This document shows positions 44,173-52,966 of a stretch of DNA of 64,000 bases, in pieces. The notes below the pieces were generated by a model, which was given only the letters and a program-made list of their open reading frames with translations, ran no database searches and was not told the origin of the DNA. Location of the stretch: positions 682,001-746,000 of the forward strand of contig JAALGZ010000003.1 in NCBI GenBank assembly GCA_015227615.1, given 5' to 3'. Both the position numbers and the translations under genes were made by a program. The stretch's first letter is position 1. Each line of letters opens with the position of its first letter. Source of the DNA: Labyrinthula sp. Ha. Taxonomy: Eukaryota; Sar; Bigyra; Labyrinthulida; Labyrinthulaceae.

Positions 44173-44185
44173 GCATTACCCTATA
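44173..44185 (+). promoter_or_regulatory. GCATTACCCTATA element at eIF2B gamma
   Basis: The 13-mer GCATTACCCTATA ends 11 bp before the ATG of the eIF2B gamma gene and is identical to the one before the EngB gene. Its closeness to the start codon suggests an initiator-type element with a very short leader, or a leader motif; that is inference. Confidence 0.55.
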
Positions 44186-44196
44186 TCCAGCAGGAA

Positions 44197-45573
44197 ATGC
44201 AGACAACCTACGAGACAGAATTCCAGGCTGTTATCTTAGCTTGTAGTGACGAAGGCTCTTCGCTTTACCCACTTGATGTAAATCTGCCGAAGCCATTGAT
44301 CCAGGTTGCAAACGAGCCTTTAATTTCCTATCAACTTAATTTGTTGAAGAAGGCCAAGTTCTCCGAAGTCCTATTGGTGGTTCTTGAAGAGGAAAAAGCT
44401 GCAATTGAAGACTTTATAATTAATAAATACGACGCTGCTGAGTTTGGAATAAATGTTGTATCTGTTGATTCTGAAATAGCTGACAGTTCTCTTAACGTTC
44501 TCAATGCAGTTCGAAACAATATCAAGCCAAAGTCAGATGTCTTTATCTTGAGATACGATTTTGTTAGCAATTTATCTTTAAAGGAAGTTGCAGATCTTCA
44601 CAGAGTAAGAGATAGTTCTTTTACTCTGGTGTTAAAACAAGATGAAGTTCCCAAAAATTCAGAAGATATGAAAAAGTTACAAAAAAAACTTTCTCAGAAA
44701 GGAATAATCAAGTACTTTGGACTTGTTCCTTGTCCTGAATCAGCAAGGGGAAGAGAAAGAGATCAAATGAAACTCTTGTTCGCCAAGACATTAGCTCAAG
44801 ATGATGGTTTTGATGTTTCCAAATCTTTGCTCCATAAATATCCGCAAATTAGGTTGCGCGCTGATCTCGAAGACGTTCATCTTTATATTCTTTCTCGATG
44901 GGTTTTAGATTATATTTTTAGAGTATTTGATTCAGACAATAATATTTTTTTTGACGCTTCTTTACAAGATGATTTTTTGCCTCATATATTAAGTTTGGAA
45001 CATCAATTAGAAACAGATGTGAAAGAATTTGAACCTCCAAATCTTCTAGGAGCAAGTATGTCTTCTACATTTGCTTCTTCTCTTAAACCACAAAAGAAAG
45101 AAAAGAACAAATTGATTTCCTGTTTTGCGCATATTCTCCAGCCAGAAGGATCTTTTGCTGTGAATGTTTCTTCCAGTGGATCATTTCTTGAGCTAAATCA
45201 ACTTATTATAAAATTACCCATTAATAATTTTACTCCATGGGAAAAGTTTATTCTTTCCTCTGACAAGAATACTAAAGGAAGTTTAATCTCCGATACAGCA
45301 GAATGTGGAGAGAGTTCAAGTGTTAAGAATAGTATTTTAGGTGACTATGTGAAAATTGAAGAGGGTGTGAAAATAACAAATTCTATAATAATGTGCCAAA
45401 CCAATATCAAATCAGGAACAGTTATTCAAAGTTCAGTAATAGGGGAAAATGTAACTGTAGGCGAAAAATCTCAAATCATAGAGTCGCAAATAGCAAGTCA
45501 ATCAGTTCTTGAAGATAAAAGTACTTTGAAAAAAGAAGTTGTTGCTCCATCGTATGATGACATAACTTTCTAA
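44197..45573 (+). CDS. EIF2B3: Translation initiation factor eIF2B, gamma subunit
   Basis: A 458-residue protein with the two-domain plan of eIF2B gamma, part of the nucleotide-exchange factor that recharges eIF2 with GTP. The N-terminal nucleotidyltransferase-like domain starts FQAVILACSDEGSSLYPLD (9-27) with PKPLIQVANEPLISYQL (30-46); the usual Gly-rich signature is altered, as in other gamma subunits. The C-terminal part (about 374-445) is a left-handed beta helix of hexapeptide repeats (NSILGDYVKIEEGVKITNSI and SSVIGENVTVGEKSQI). Length matches the family (about 450-580). No eIF5C/W2 domain is present, which excludes eIF2B epsilon. It carries the GCATTACCCTATA element just upstream and converges with EngB (179 bp between stops), which bears the same element. 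Sugar-phosphate pyrophosphorylases are the alternative, but the degenerate signature makes them unlikely. Confidence 0.88.
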   Translation: MQTTYETEFQAVILACSDEGSSLYPLDVNLPKPLIQVANEPLISYQLNLLKKAKFSEVLLVVLEEEKAAIEDFIINKYDAAEFGINVVSVDSEIADSSLNVLNAVRNNIKPKSDVFILRYDFVSNLSLKEVADLHRVRDSSFTLVLKQDEVPKNSEDMKKLQKKLSQKGIIKYFGLVPCPESARGRERDQMKLLFAKTLAQDDGFDVSKSLLHKYPQIRLRADLEDVHLYILSRWVLDYIFRVFDSDNNIFFDASLQDDFLPHILSLEHQLETDVKEFEPPNLLGASMSSTFASSLKPQKKEKNKLISCFAHILQPEGSFAVNVSSSGSFLELNQLIIKLPINNFTPWEKFILSSDKNTKGSLISDTAECGESSSVKNSILGDYVKIEEGVKITNSIIMCQTNIKSGTVIQSSVIGENVTVGEKSQIIESQIASQSVLEDKSTLKKEVVAPSYDDITF

Positions 45574-45752
45574 TCCTATGCAAATCCGAGAGTTCACACA
45601 TTGAACCAAAGCTATATATTTCGAGATGCTGCGACAAAAACTAAAACAGGAATGTTATATTTAGTTTGAAGGTGTTTAGGAGAGGGCTCTGCCCTCTTCT
45701 CATTGGAAAGTGTTCAAAGGTATCAAAGTTTCCGCCTCGAGCGTCATAAAAA

Positions 45753-46562
45753 TCATTTATTCTTTTGAAGTAGTTTTTTTACTCTTTCCGAACTATTTTC
45801 AAACACAATGCGAATTATTTCTTGTCGTAGAGAATTAATCCCAAGTTTCTTTGCAGAGGACACACAGAAAAGTTGAGGATAACACGCAGAGTGTTCTGCT
45901 TTTTCAAGTTCTTCCAATATTTTGGATACAATGTTTTCTAACTCCTCTTCAGTTATCTTGTCAAGTTTTGTTAGAACTATTTGGTAACTACATCCAAGCG
46001 CATCTAACCAGGAAATCATTTCTAAGTCAAGCTGTTGTAAACCAAGACGAGAATCTATTAGAACAAACAGCCGTCCAAATAAGCTAAGTTTACTTCTTGT
46101 AGTAATATATTCTGATATAATGCTTTCCATAGATAGGATCTGTTCGGAACTAGTTTTAGCGAATCCATATCCAGGTAAATCAACAGCAACAAATTCATAC
46201 TCTGGCAAGCTTGGTCTTGAGCTCCACTGCGGTTTATGTGCATATCCAAAAAACTGGGCAGCTTGAGTTTTACCAGGCTTCTTACCAGTAAAAGCTTTAT
46301 TCTTGTCGTTTTTGCCAGTTGAAAATAAGGCGTTTAGAAGCGTTGATTTTCCTACGTTTGATCGACCGATGAAGGCAACTTCAACAGAGTTTGGATTAAA
46401 ACTGTCGAAGCTTTCTGCCTTGAACGAAGGACCTAGATATTTTAAATTAGATTTATGATTCGAAGAAAATAAGTAGTTCGATCGGGTATTATGGATAGCG
46501 GTTGGTTGTGGAGGTATTCCAAAACCGTTTTTGAAAAAGAATTTTAACTTTGATTGCTTCAT
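45753..46562 (-). CDS. engB-like: EngB/YihA-type GTPase, organelle-targeted
   Basis: A 269-residue TRAFAC GTPase of the EngB/YsxC group, which in bacteria helps assemble the large ribosomal subunit. All GTP motifs are visible: G1 GRSNVGKS (66-73), G2 region KPGKTQ (95-100), G3 DLPGYG (128-133), G4 TKLD (198-201) and G5 SSA (235-237). The GKTQ and DLPGYG forms are diagnostic. About 55 residues precede the GTPase domain; they are basic and poor in acids at first (MKQSKLKFFFKNGF), consistent with a mitochondrial or plastid targeting peptide. The likely job is organelle ribosome assembly, so it belongs functionally with uL11m. The ATG at 46562 lies 3 bp after the GCATTACCCTATA element, which would mean an extremely short leader if that motif marks the transcription start. 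Confidence 0.92.
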   Translation of the reverse strand: MKQSKLKFFFKNGFGIPPQPTAIHNTRSNYLFSSNHKSNLKYLGPSFKAESFDSFNPNSVEVAFIGRSNVGKSTLLNALFSTGKNDKNKAFTGKKPGKTQAAQFFGYAHKPQWSSRPSLPEYEFVAVDLPGYGFAKTSSEQILSMESIISEYITTRSKLSLFGRLFVLIDSRLGLQQLDLEMISWLDALGCSYQIVLTKLDKITEEELENIVSKILEELEKAEHSACYPQLFCVSSAKKLGINSLRQEIIRIVFENSSERVKKLLQKNK

Positions 46563-46761
46563 TGGTATAGGGTAATGCCGTCTTGAATGTCTTTACTGAG
46601 CCCACTTCAACAGCAGGGTCTTCTATTTTGAAAGAAGAAGTAGTTACAGCTTGATATAAACAAGGTAAAAAATCAGTCAAAGAAAACAAGGAGTAAATTT
46701 TGAAATTTTTTATGGCATAAAGCTCGAATTCTGATGTTGGAACAAGTGCTAGGATGAGCAT
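46489..46761 (-). other. Open frame overlapping the EngB start
   Basis: A 90-codon ATG frame on the same strand as EngB begins 199 bp upstream and overlaps its first 25 codons in another frame. The peptide starts MLILALVPTSEFELYAIKNF and has an ordinary composition, unlike a random frame. AGCATTTACC lies about 20 bp before its ATG, resembling the shared upstream element. It could be a small gene, an upstream open frame, a first exon or chance; no family recognised. Confidence 0.25.
46566..46578 (-). promoter_or_regulatory. GCATTACCCTATA element at EngB
   Basis: The 13-mer on the minus strand ends 3 bp before the EngB ATG and is identical to that at eIF2B gamma (44173-44185). Thirteen identical bases at two unrelated convergent genes, both right at the start codon, are unlikely to be chance. 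Confidence 0.55.
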
Positions 46762-49700
46762 ACCGATAATTTGGTATTCGGTAAATGCTGACTAAGAACT
46801 CAAGGCACATATATTTCGTAGCCAACATCATATTCCCGTCTAAAACCTTTCATACCCACAAATAACTATCTTTTTTGCTTTATTTTGAACTATTCGCTTC
46901 TATTGTTAGGGTTTTTAATAGTTGTTTAGCCTGTCTATTGTGATGGAACAATGAAACCTGGAACGAATACTACCTAGCAACTTAATGTTTTTTGTTACTT
47001 AAGTTAACAAATGGTTTAGAATAAATTAATTTTATTTTAAATTGATCAATGGTAATTCCCCTGTGAAATTTTTTCCGTCTTCAGCATTTATTGATTTGTC
47101 TTAAAAGAACCAATAGGTTTCACCTATTACTTTTTAGGGTGAGTTTGTAAGGTTTCAAAATTTTTAGGTGACTTATATCAGAAATATAGATTGAACTATT
47201 ATTGATTTATCCAGATAAAATAAGTATAACTTGACTGTGTATCTTGAAGCCTCGAGCCAGTAAGAAAAGACCATTAGAGGAGTTGAAGAAAAGCTGACCT
47301 ACGAATCATGAGCACAAAAACCCTGCTAGGATAATAGAATTTGTACATACATTTTGGATTATAAAGGACAGCTACAAAGGATTATACCCCTCAATTAAAC
47401 TTTAGCTTGTTATTCTGGAACATGTATTAATACTTCTACCATGCTTATACATATCTTCATGGAAACCTTTGCGCTTGAGCAGATTATATTTTAACTAAAT
47501 TAATGTATGGAAAGTATATCACATACTTCGATGTTGTACTAAAACACAGCTATTAGTTCGTAAATGGTTAAAAAACTCTATAAAAAGTTTGAAATATTCA
47601 ATTCCAAATGCTCCGTTCTCTAACAAAGGACGAAGAGCAACGGTTATAGCTCTTTGATTATTAGTCCTATCGGTAAAAATTACATTCTATCAAAAGTTAT
47701 AAGAATTAGATTATATCCATCATAGACTTCATCTAAAAAAAATGTGATCTTTGAATGTCACATCAGTGTGTACGAGGATATTGCTAAAGCTCGGCAATTG
47801 AAAAATCATGCTGCTTTGTTTCGAAAAGCCAATAGCATGTTGCTTCTGGAGTAAACGATAGCTTGACTGTGTGTTTATAACCCAAAACTTCATGACATTT
47901 TCATTTTTATTCCATATAGTAACAAGCAAAAGAAAATCAAGGTACATAAATTAGGAAAGGCAAATATAGTTTCATTTAAGAACAAGTTTCTTACAGAGCG
48001 ACATGCAATAATGATACACATCCAAGGGATATGTAATAAAAGTCAAAACTTAAGAGATTAACATCGCCTTCAGCTGATGATAATCTACTCGAGCAATCTT
48101 TGAGAGTACTGAGAAAATTTGTGTAATTTTTAGCTCGTGATGAAGACTTCATCATGGTGTTTGTGTATAGGGTTGCACAGGAAGCTATAGAATTAGAGAT
48201 GATAAGTTTTCTATCCACAGGTGCATACTTTGTTACCAAGTATGAATAATACGAATATAATCTAAGCAAGCTATACTATTTAACATGCTCGCTTTCTAAA
48301 CTAGTAATTAAGTTTATTCGTCTATCAATAATTATAAATGATTTTAGATCAAAGAAAGTGACAGGTGTTGAATAATACAAAAAACATGAAACTTGAAAAG
48401 TCACGACACTTATGCTACGAGAAAAATATTTTAAGTTTATTTTTGAAAATCACCCAGACCTGTATGCAATATAACAATAACAATCTTAACACAGAGCTTG
48501 AGAAACAGCTTATTAATGGAGCGATATAGAGTTAACAAGTAACATGGTATTTGTGGTAAAAGCCTCAATAAAACATAAGCGAGCCACATGTCGATGAATG
48601 TAAGATAAAAATTTATCACGAGATCAAACTATATATGACTTAAAGGCAAAATTGTATCCATTTTTTTGTTGAAGCATATAGGATGAGGGAAAACATGCTT
48701 TTCAAAATGCATGTACTCTATGCTTATTTGGAGGTAGCCGTGCCATCCAGATCGAAGCTATTGACAGTTAAAAACGTCAGCGAAGATGTGAATATTCTAA
48801 GTAAGCGTTATAATCTTGGTATTAAAATAGATTTTATTAACTTATTCTATTGATATGATCATAGCATTATCGCAGCTGACTTAATTTTCAACGATTCTAA
48901 TAAGATTGCACCTAACCATAGCTTGCTGAAAACCGGTCCACCAGATATACAATGATAAAGAAATTCTTTTATACTTCGAGAAATTTAGACTAACAACATG
49001 GAGATTAAGTCAATAATAGGTGGGTGTAGAAAGAATGTGGTAAATTCAGGTATACATGATTTTGTTGCTTCCTGGCTTTGAAGGAGTTGAAATCTATCCT
49101 TAAATATGAGTATTCCGAACACTTTTTTGTCTCACTGGTCCACCTCCAGCACCAGATAGAACCTTATATCCTGACTATAAGAAGTTATTTTGAATTACAA
49201 TTGGTTTTTAGGGTAAATAACCACCTGCTTTTCACTAACCATAGTGATCTCTTCTTAGCATATATGAACGTTTCTGTATCGGGCAAAAGATCTACAATAT
49301 ATTTGTCCACGTAATACTACCTCCCGCTACCAAGTAAAAAGTATTGGACGGTTTCCCAATGTTCAACCCCCTCTTAATCAAGTTTAATATTTGATCTGAA
49401 GTTAAATCAATGAGTTCATTTGTGACTGCAGCCACTCATATCAAAATTTGGAAGTACTCTCTCATTGTCATCATATAGTAAATTTGTAGTGGTCGACCTA
49501 AGATTCCCCAAATATCGAAGATTCATGACTCAGCCAAAGTTGTATTATGAAAAAAAGAAATCTGTCAGCTAATATATGAAAGAAAAGTTTGTAATAATAA
49601 AACCCAATTGCATGAACCTAAACTGCTTTCGTTTCATGAGATATTAAGTGGAGATAATTGAAGCCGAACATCTTTACCCCATTCGTTCAAGCTCATCGTT

Positions 49701-50944
49701 GCAATTGCTTGAATTTTACCTGGATTATTGCCAACATGATAGTTCGATCTTAACTTTTTTAAAGTTTGAACTATTTCCTAGATAGTTTAAGTATTTTGAG
49801 TCGCGAATGAAAATTATTTTTTATGTCAAAGGGTGAGATGCTATTTACCCAAGTTTAGATAAACTGGGCTAAGGCAAGTAACCTGTTAGGAAGAAATTAT
49901 TACTCAAATATTAAAATATAACATTACAAAAATATATGACATATAGATACAAAATTTAGTAACTGCTAATTCATACTAAATTTATGATTTGTAATTGAAC
50001 AACATGGTAAAAGTGCAACACAAGTAGAGCGTTCGGGTTCTTATGCTACATGGTATCGGAAGTTGTTATCTAGGTAATAACCTTAACTGATTAGCCTATC
50101 TATATATAATGGACAGAAATAGTTAGCTATACATTTTTTTTCATAAGATTCCACTTCTATTTTATGATTACTTGCTTTACCATACTGTAAACATTGAAAA
50201 CCTTTAATATATTTATCATGTTCTGCACATGACGGCAGTGGGTAAGTTCTAACCTATGAATAGATTTAACCTTTAAATTTGTTTAGATTAATATAGTTTT
50301 CTTTGCTAAGCATACTTGCAGCTCTATTCAAAAAATATCTATTGTTAGACTTAAACATGACAAAAATGTACTCTTCTACCTGTTGGCGTGCAAGATTTAA
50401 CACGCGTAAAACAGTTACTACTGTAACCATCTTATTATAAACTGTACAAATTAAATTATTTCATATGTACTATGCCTGATAAATAATATCTTTAAGTCAT
50501 TTTTCTAAATAATATTTTTTATGGGAAGTGCAAGCGTCCTGGTGGAAAGATTAGGATAAAGTGAAAAATAGAACAAAAAACTGGCGACAGTCGTGTATAA
50601 CTATCAAACTTATCTATTTTGTTAAATGTTATTTCCAAAACCTTGTTATACCAGTTACTTACTATGGTGGTTAGGATGGAATCGCTAGATAAGCGCAGAT
50701 TTTATTTGTTAGGGTTTGCAGAAAATGTAGGAAAAAATGTTCAACTACTCACTGGCCTTAGATAAAAAACATGTAATTACTTAGAAGAAAAGAACTTCAT
50801 TTTATCGTTCATTTTTATTTCTTACATATCTTCTTTTACCTTATTGGTTTTTGTTTTGAACCGAGCCCATTTGAATTGAAAAAAACGTAAACTTGCGTTT
50901 TCATCTATCTACTGCTCAAACCTGACTTCCAATCAGTCAGTATG
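46762..50944. other. 4.2-kb gene-poor stretch
   Basis: No gene is supported on either strand. The open frames are under 95 codons (for example 47991-48269, minus) and unlike any family I know. No tandem repeat, tRNA or transposon remnant recognised. Confidence 0.5.
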
Positions 50945-50952
50945 GCATTACC
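50945..50952 (+). promoter_or_regulatory. GCATTACC upstream element at Sua5
   Basis: GCATTACC, followed by ATGA rather than CTATA, lies 38 bp before the Sua5 ATG. Same octamer as at four other genes here. Confidence 0.45.
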
Positions 50953-50990
50953 ATGATTTGGAAAATCAAAGAATATTCTAACCGTAGAAG

Positions 50991-52139
50991 ATGATAACTC
51001 AAATAGTTGAAGCAACAGAGCAGCACATTGACGCCTGTGGACAGAGAATTCGTGATGGAAAATTAGTTTCATTTCCAACGGAAACAGTTTACGGACTTGG
51101 AGCCTCAGCTCTTAACCCTGAAGCGTGTTTAACTATTTTCAAAGCGAAACAGCGGCCTTTAACAGATCCTCTAATTGTGCACATCCACGATAAAGAACAA
51201 GTTAAAAAAATCCTGGAACCTTTCAATGAAGTTCAATCAAGAGTATTCAATGTGCTAACTGAAGCTTTCTGGCCAGGGCCTTTAACCCTTGTCGCCAAAG
51301 CTCAGCAACACATTCCACTTGTCCTTTCAGCAAACACGGGTTTTATTGGTGTTCGTATGCCTAATCATCCAGTAGCTCTTGCTCTGTTAAGAGCCTCTAA
51401 CTTGCCGATAGCTGCACCCAGTGCAAACTTATTTGGCCATGTTTCCCCAACGAAGGCAGAACATGTTCTTAATGATTTTCAACCTCAAAAAGTTGATCTG
51501 CACATTCTAGATGGGGGAAATTTGGATACTGGGTGTTGTGCAGTTGGTATTGAGTCTTCTGTTGTTAAATTTGATAAGAAGAAGTTGACTGTGTTTAGAG
51601 AAGGTGGTGTAAGTGTCAACCAGATTAAGAAGATTCTAAAAGAAGAAGGCCTTGAAATTGAAGTTGAAGTAAGAAAGAAGGAAACCAAAAAGAAAGAGGC
51701 TGAAGTTGCTCCTGGGCAGGAGTTGACACATTATGCACCCAATTTGAATACGTATTTACTTGAGGATGAGCTGCAGCTTCCTTCACGAGCAGTACCAAAT
51801 AATTTATTGATCAATTACTTTGATGCCGAAAGCAGTACCCAAGAGAAGACCAAGATTTTGAAATCTGAAACGGTGTTAATTTCCTTGAACAGTCTAGCTC
51901 GAGAAATATCAAATCAATATCTTAAAGAACTCGTTCTGAGCGAGACAGGAAATGATGTATCTGAGGCCGCACAAAACTTGTTCTCAATGTTGAGAGAAGC
52001 AGAGAAGATCCAAGGGGCAAAGTATTGTCTCATTGTCCTTCCAAGAAGCAAAGCTATCATGCTCCAAGATTTATACACCGCAGTTAGAGATAGAGTATTT
52101 AGATCTTCTTCTGGAAAGACAGTTTCGCAGTTGGCGTAA
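50991..52139 (+). CDS. SUA5: Threonylcarbamoyl-AMP synthase Sua5
   Basis: A 382-residue enzyme making threonylcarbamoyl-AMP from threonine, bicarbonate and ATP, the first step of t6A37 modification on ANN-decoding tRNAs. The YrdC domain (about 1-215) shows VSFPTETVYGLGASAL (26-41), KAKQRP..DPL (51-61), FWPGPLTLV (98-106), VRMPNHP, APSANLFGHVSPTKA and GIESSVVKF. A linker rich in Lys and Glu (about 225-238) leads to APGQELTHYAPN (about 240-251), the junction with the C-terminal Sua5 domain, which occupies the rest. This two-domain form is like archaeal and fungal Sua5, while animal YRDC has only the first domain. No clear targeting peptide. Its stop is 5 bp from the stop of the opposing zinc-finger gene. 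Confidence 0.93.
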   Translation: MITQIVEATEQHIDACGQRIRDGKLVSFPTETVYGLGASALNPEACLTIFKAKQRPLTDPLIVHIHDKEQVKKILEPFNEVQSRVFNVLTEAFWPGPLTLVAKAQQHIPLVLSANTGFIGVRMPNHPVALALLRASNLPIAAPSANLFGHVSPTKAEHVLNDFQPQKVDLHILDGGNLDTGCCAVGIESSVVKFDKKKLTVFREGGVSVNQIKKILKEEGLEIEVEVRKKETKKKEAEVAPGQELTHYAPNLNTYLLEDELQLPSRAVPNNLLINYFDAESSTQEKTKILKSETVLISLNSLAREISNQYLKELVLSETGNDVSEAAQNLFSMLREAEKIQGAKYCLIVLPRSKAIMLQDLYTAVRDRVFRSSSGKTVSQLA

Positions 52140-52144
52140 ATATA

Positions 52145-52699
52145 TCATTTTAAGAGTCTTTTTCGATTCTCTTTAGAAATAACAACTCTTGCAACTGGCT
52201 CACATGGCGTTTCTACTATGGCAGATGAATTCATGACATTTGCATCTGCTGTGCTTTTGAATTTTATTTCCTTTTCCTGCTTAGCTTTTGGTTCAGGTGC
52301 CGGTTGTGCTGCCAAAGTACATTGTATACATTTTCTTTTTGATCTTTTCACAATCATAGCTTGACGATTCGAGAATTTATTCATGTGTAATCTCTTCATA
52401 CAAATCGTGCAAGTCTTAAAATCAGCATCCTCTTCAGGAGTTCGTATTCTTGGAGGAGGCTCAATAGGAGGCATTGGAATAGGTGGAGGACCAAGGGTTC
52501 CTCTTAGATTATTTTTGTCCTGGTTTGCAATATCTTCTATCCAGCTTCTAACCTCGGTTTGCTTTCCCGCCAGTTCTTCAAAGCAATCCTCTAGCTCAAA
52601 TGAAACTTTCACTGCCTTCTTGAACTTTTTAATTTTAATTAGGTTATCCATTTCATTTTTTAACTTATAAATTTTATCAATTTCTGTTCCAAAATCCAT
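52145..52699 (-). CDS. Zinc-finger protein with Stc1-like CxxC domain
   Basis: The frame stays open upstream to a TTG at 52759, but the first ATG is at 52699, giving 184 residues. Residues about 10-40 (LKNEMDNLIKIKKFKKAVKV) are helical and resemble a UVR-type helical hairpin; a Pro-rich linker (GPPPIPMPPIEPPP, about 70-83) follows. Residues about 95-128 hold CTICMKRLHMNKFS followed by KCIQC, two CxxC pairs with a FS..Q core, as in the Stc1 domain, a small zinc-binding unit first described in a fission yeast protein linking RNAi to chromatin but found in many otherwise unrelated proteins. The C terminus is basic. A nuclear role is plausible, not shown. It shares a 267-bp divergent region with the helicase and ends 5 bp from the Sua5 stop. 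Confidence 0.65.
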   Translation of the reverse strand: MDFGTEIDKIYKLKNEMDNLIKIKKFKKAVKVSFELEDCFEELAGKQTEVRSWIEDIANQDKNNLRGTLGPPPIPMPPIEPPPRIRTPEEDADFKTCTICMKRLHMNKFSNRQAMIVKRSKRKCIQCTLAAQPAPEPKAKQEKEIKFKSTADANVMNSSAIVETPCEPVARVVISKENRKRLLK

Positions 52700-52966
52700 T
52701 ATTCTCTTTCTCTTTCTTTTATTTCCTTCGTCAACAAAATCTCTTCTCAATATCGCCAATTTAGCTAAACGTTGAAAACTTACTAAAATCAGATATAAGA
52801 ATTCGAGAAACCTATATTCAAAGCTGAATCACTACCGTCTCGTTTCTTAATGAATTACAGTGACTTTTCCTTGAAATTAGGCGATACGAGTATCAAAGAC
52901 AGCAATTGGTGAGACCAAAAGTTTCTTTGTTCTCTGTATCGATATTGGTATTGGTTCAAAGTTTGG

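Noticed and set aside
52700-52759. Upstream TTG extension of the Stc1-like gene
   Set aside because: TTG is not expected as a start in this genome; the ATG at 52699 gives the shorter protein with the same domains.
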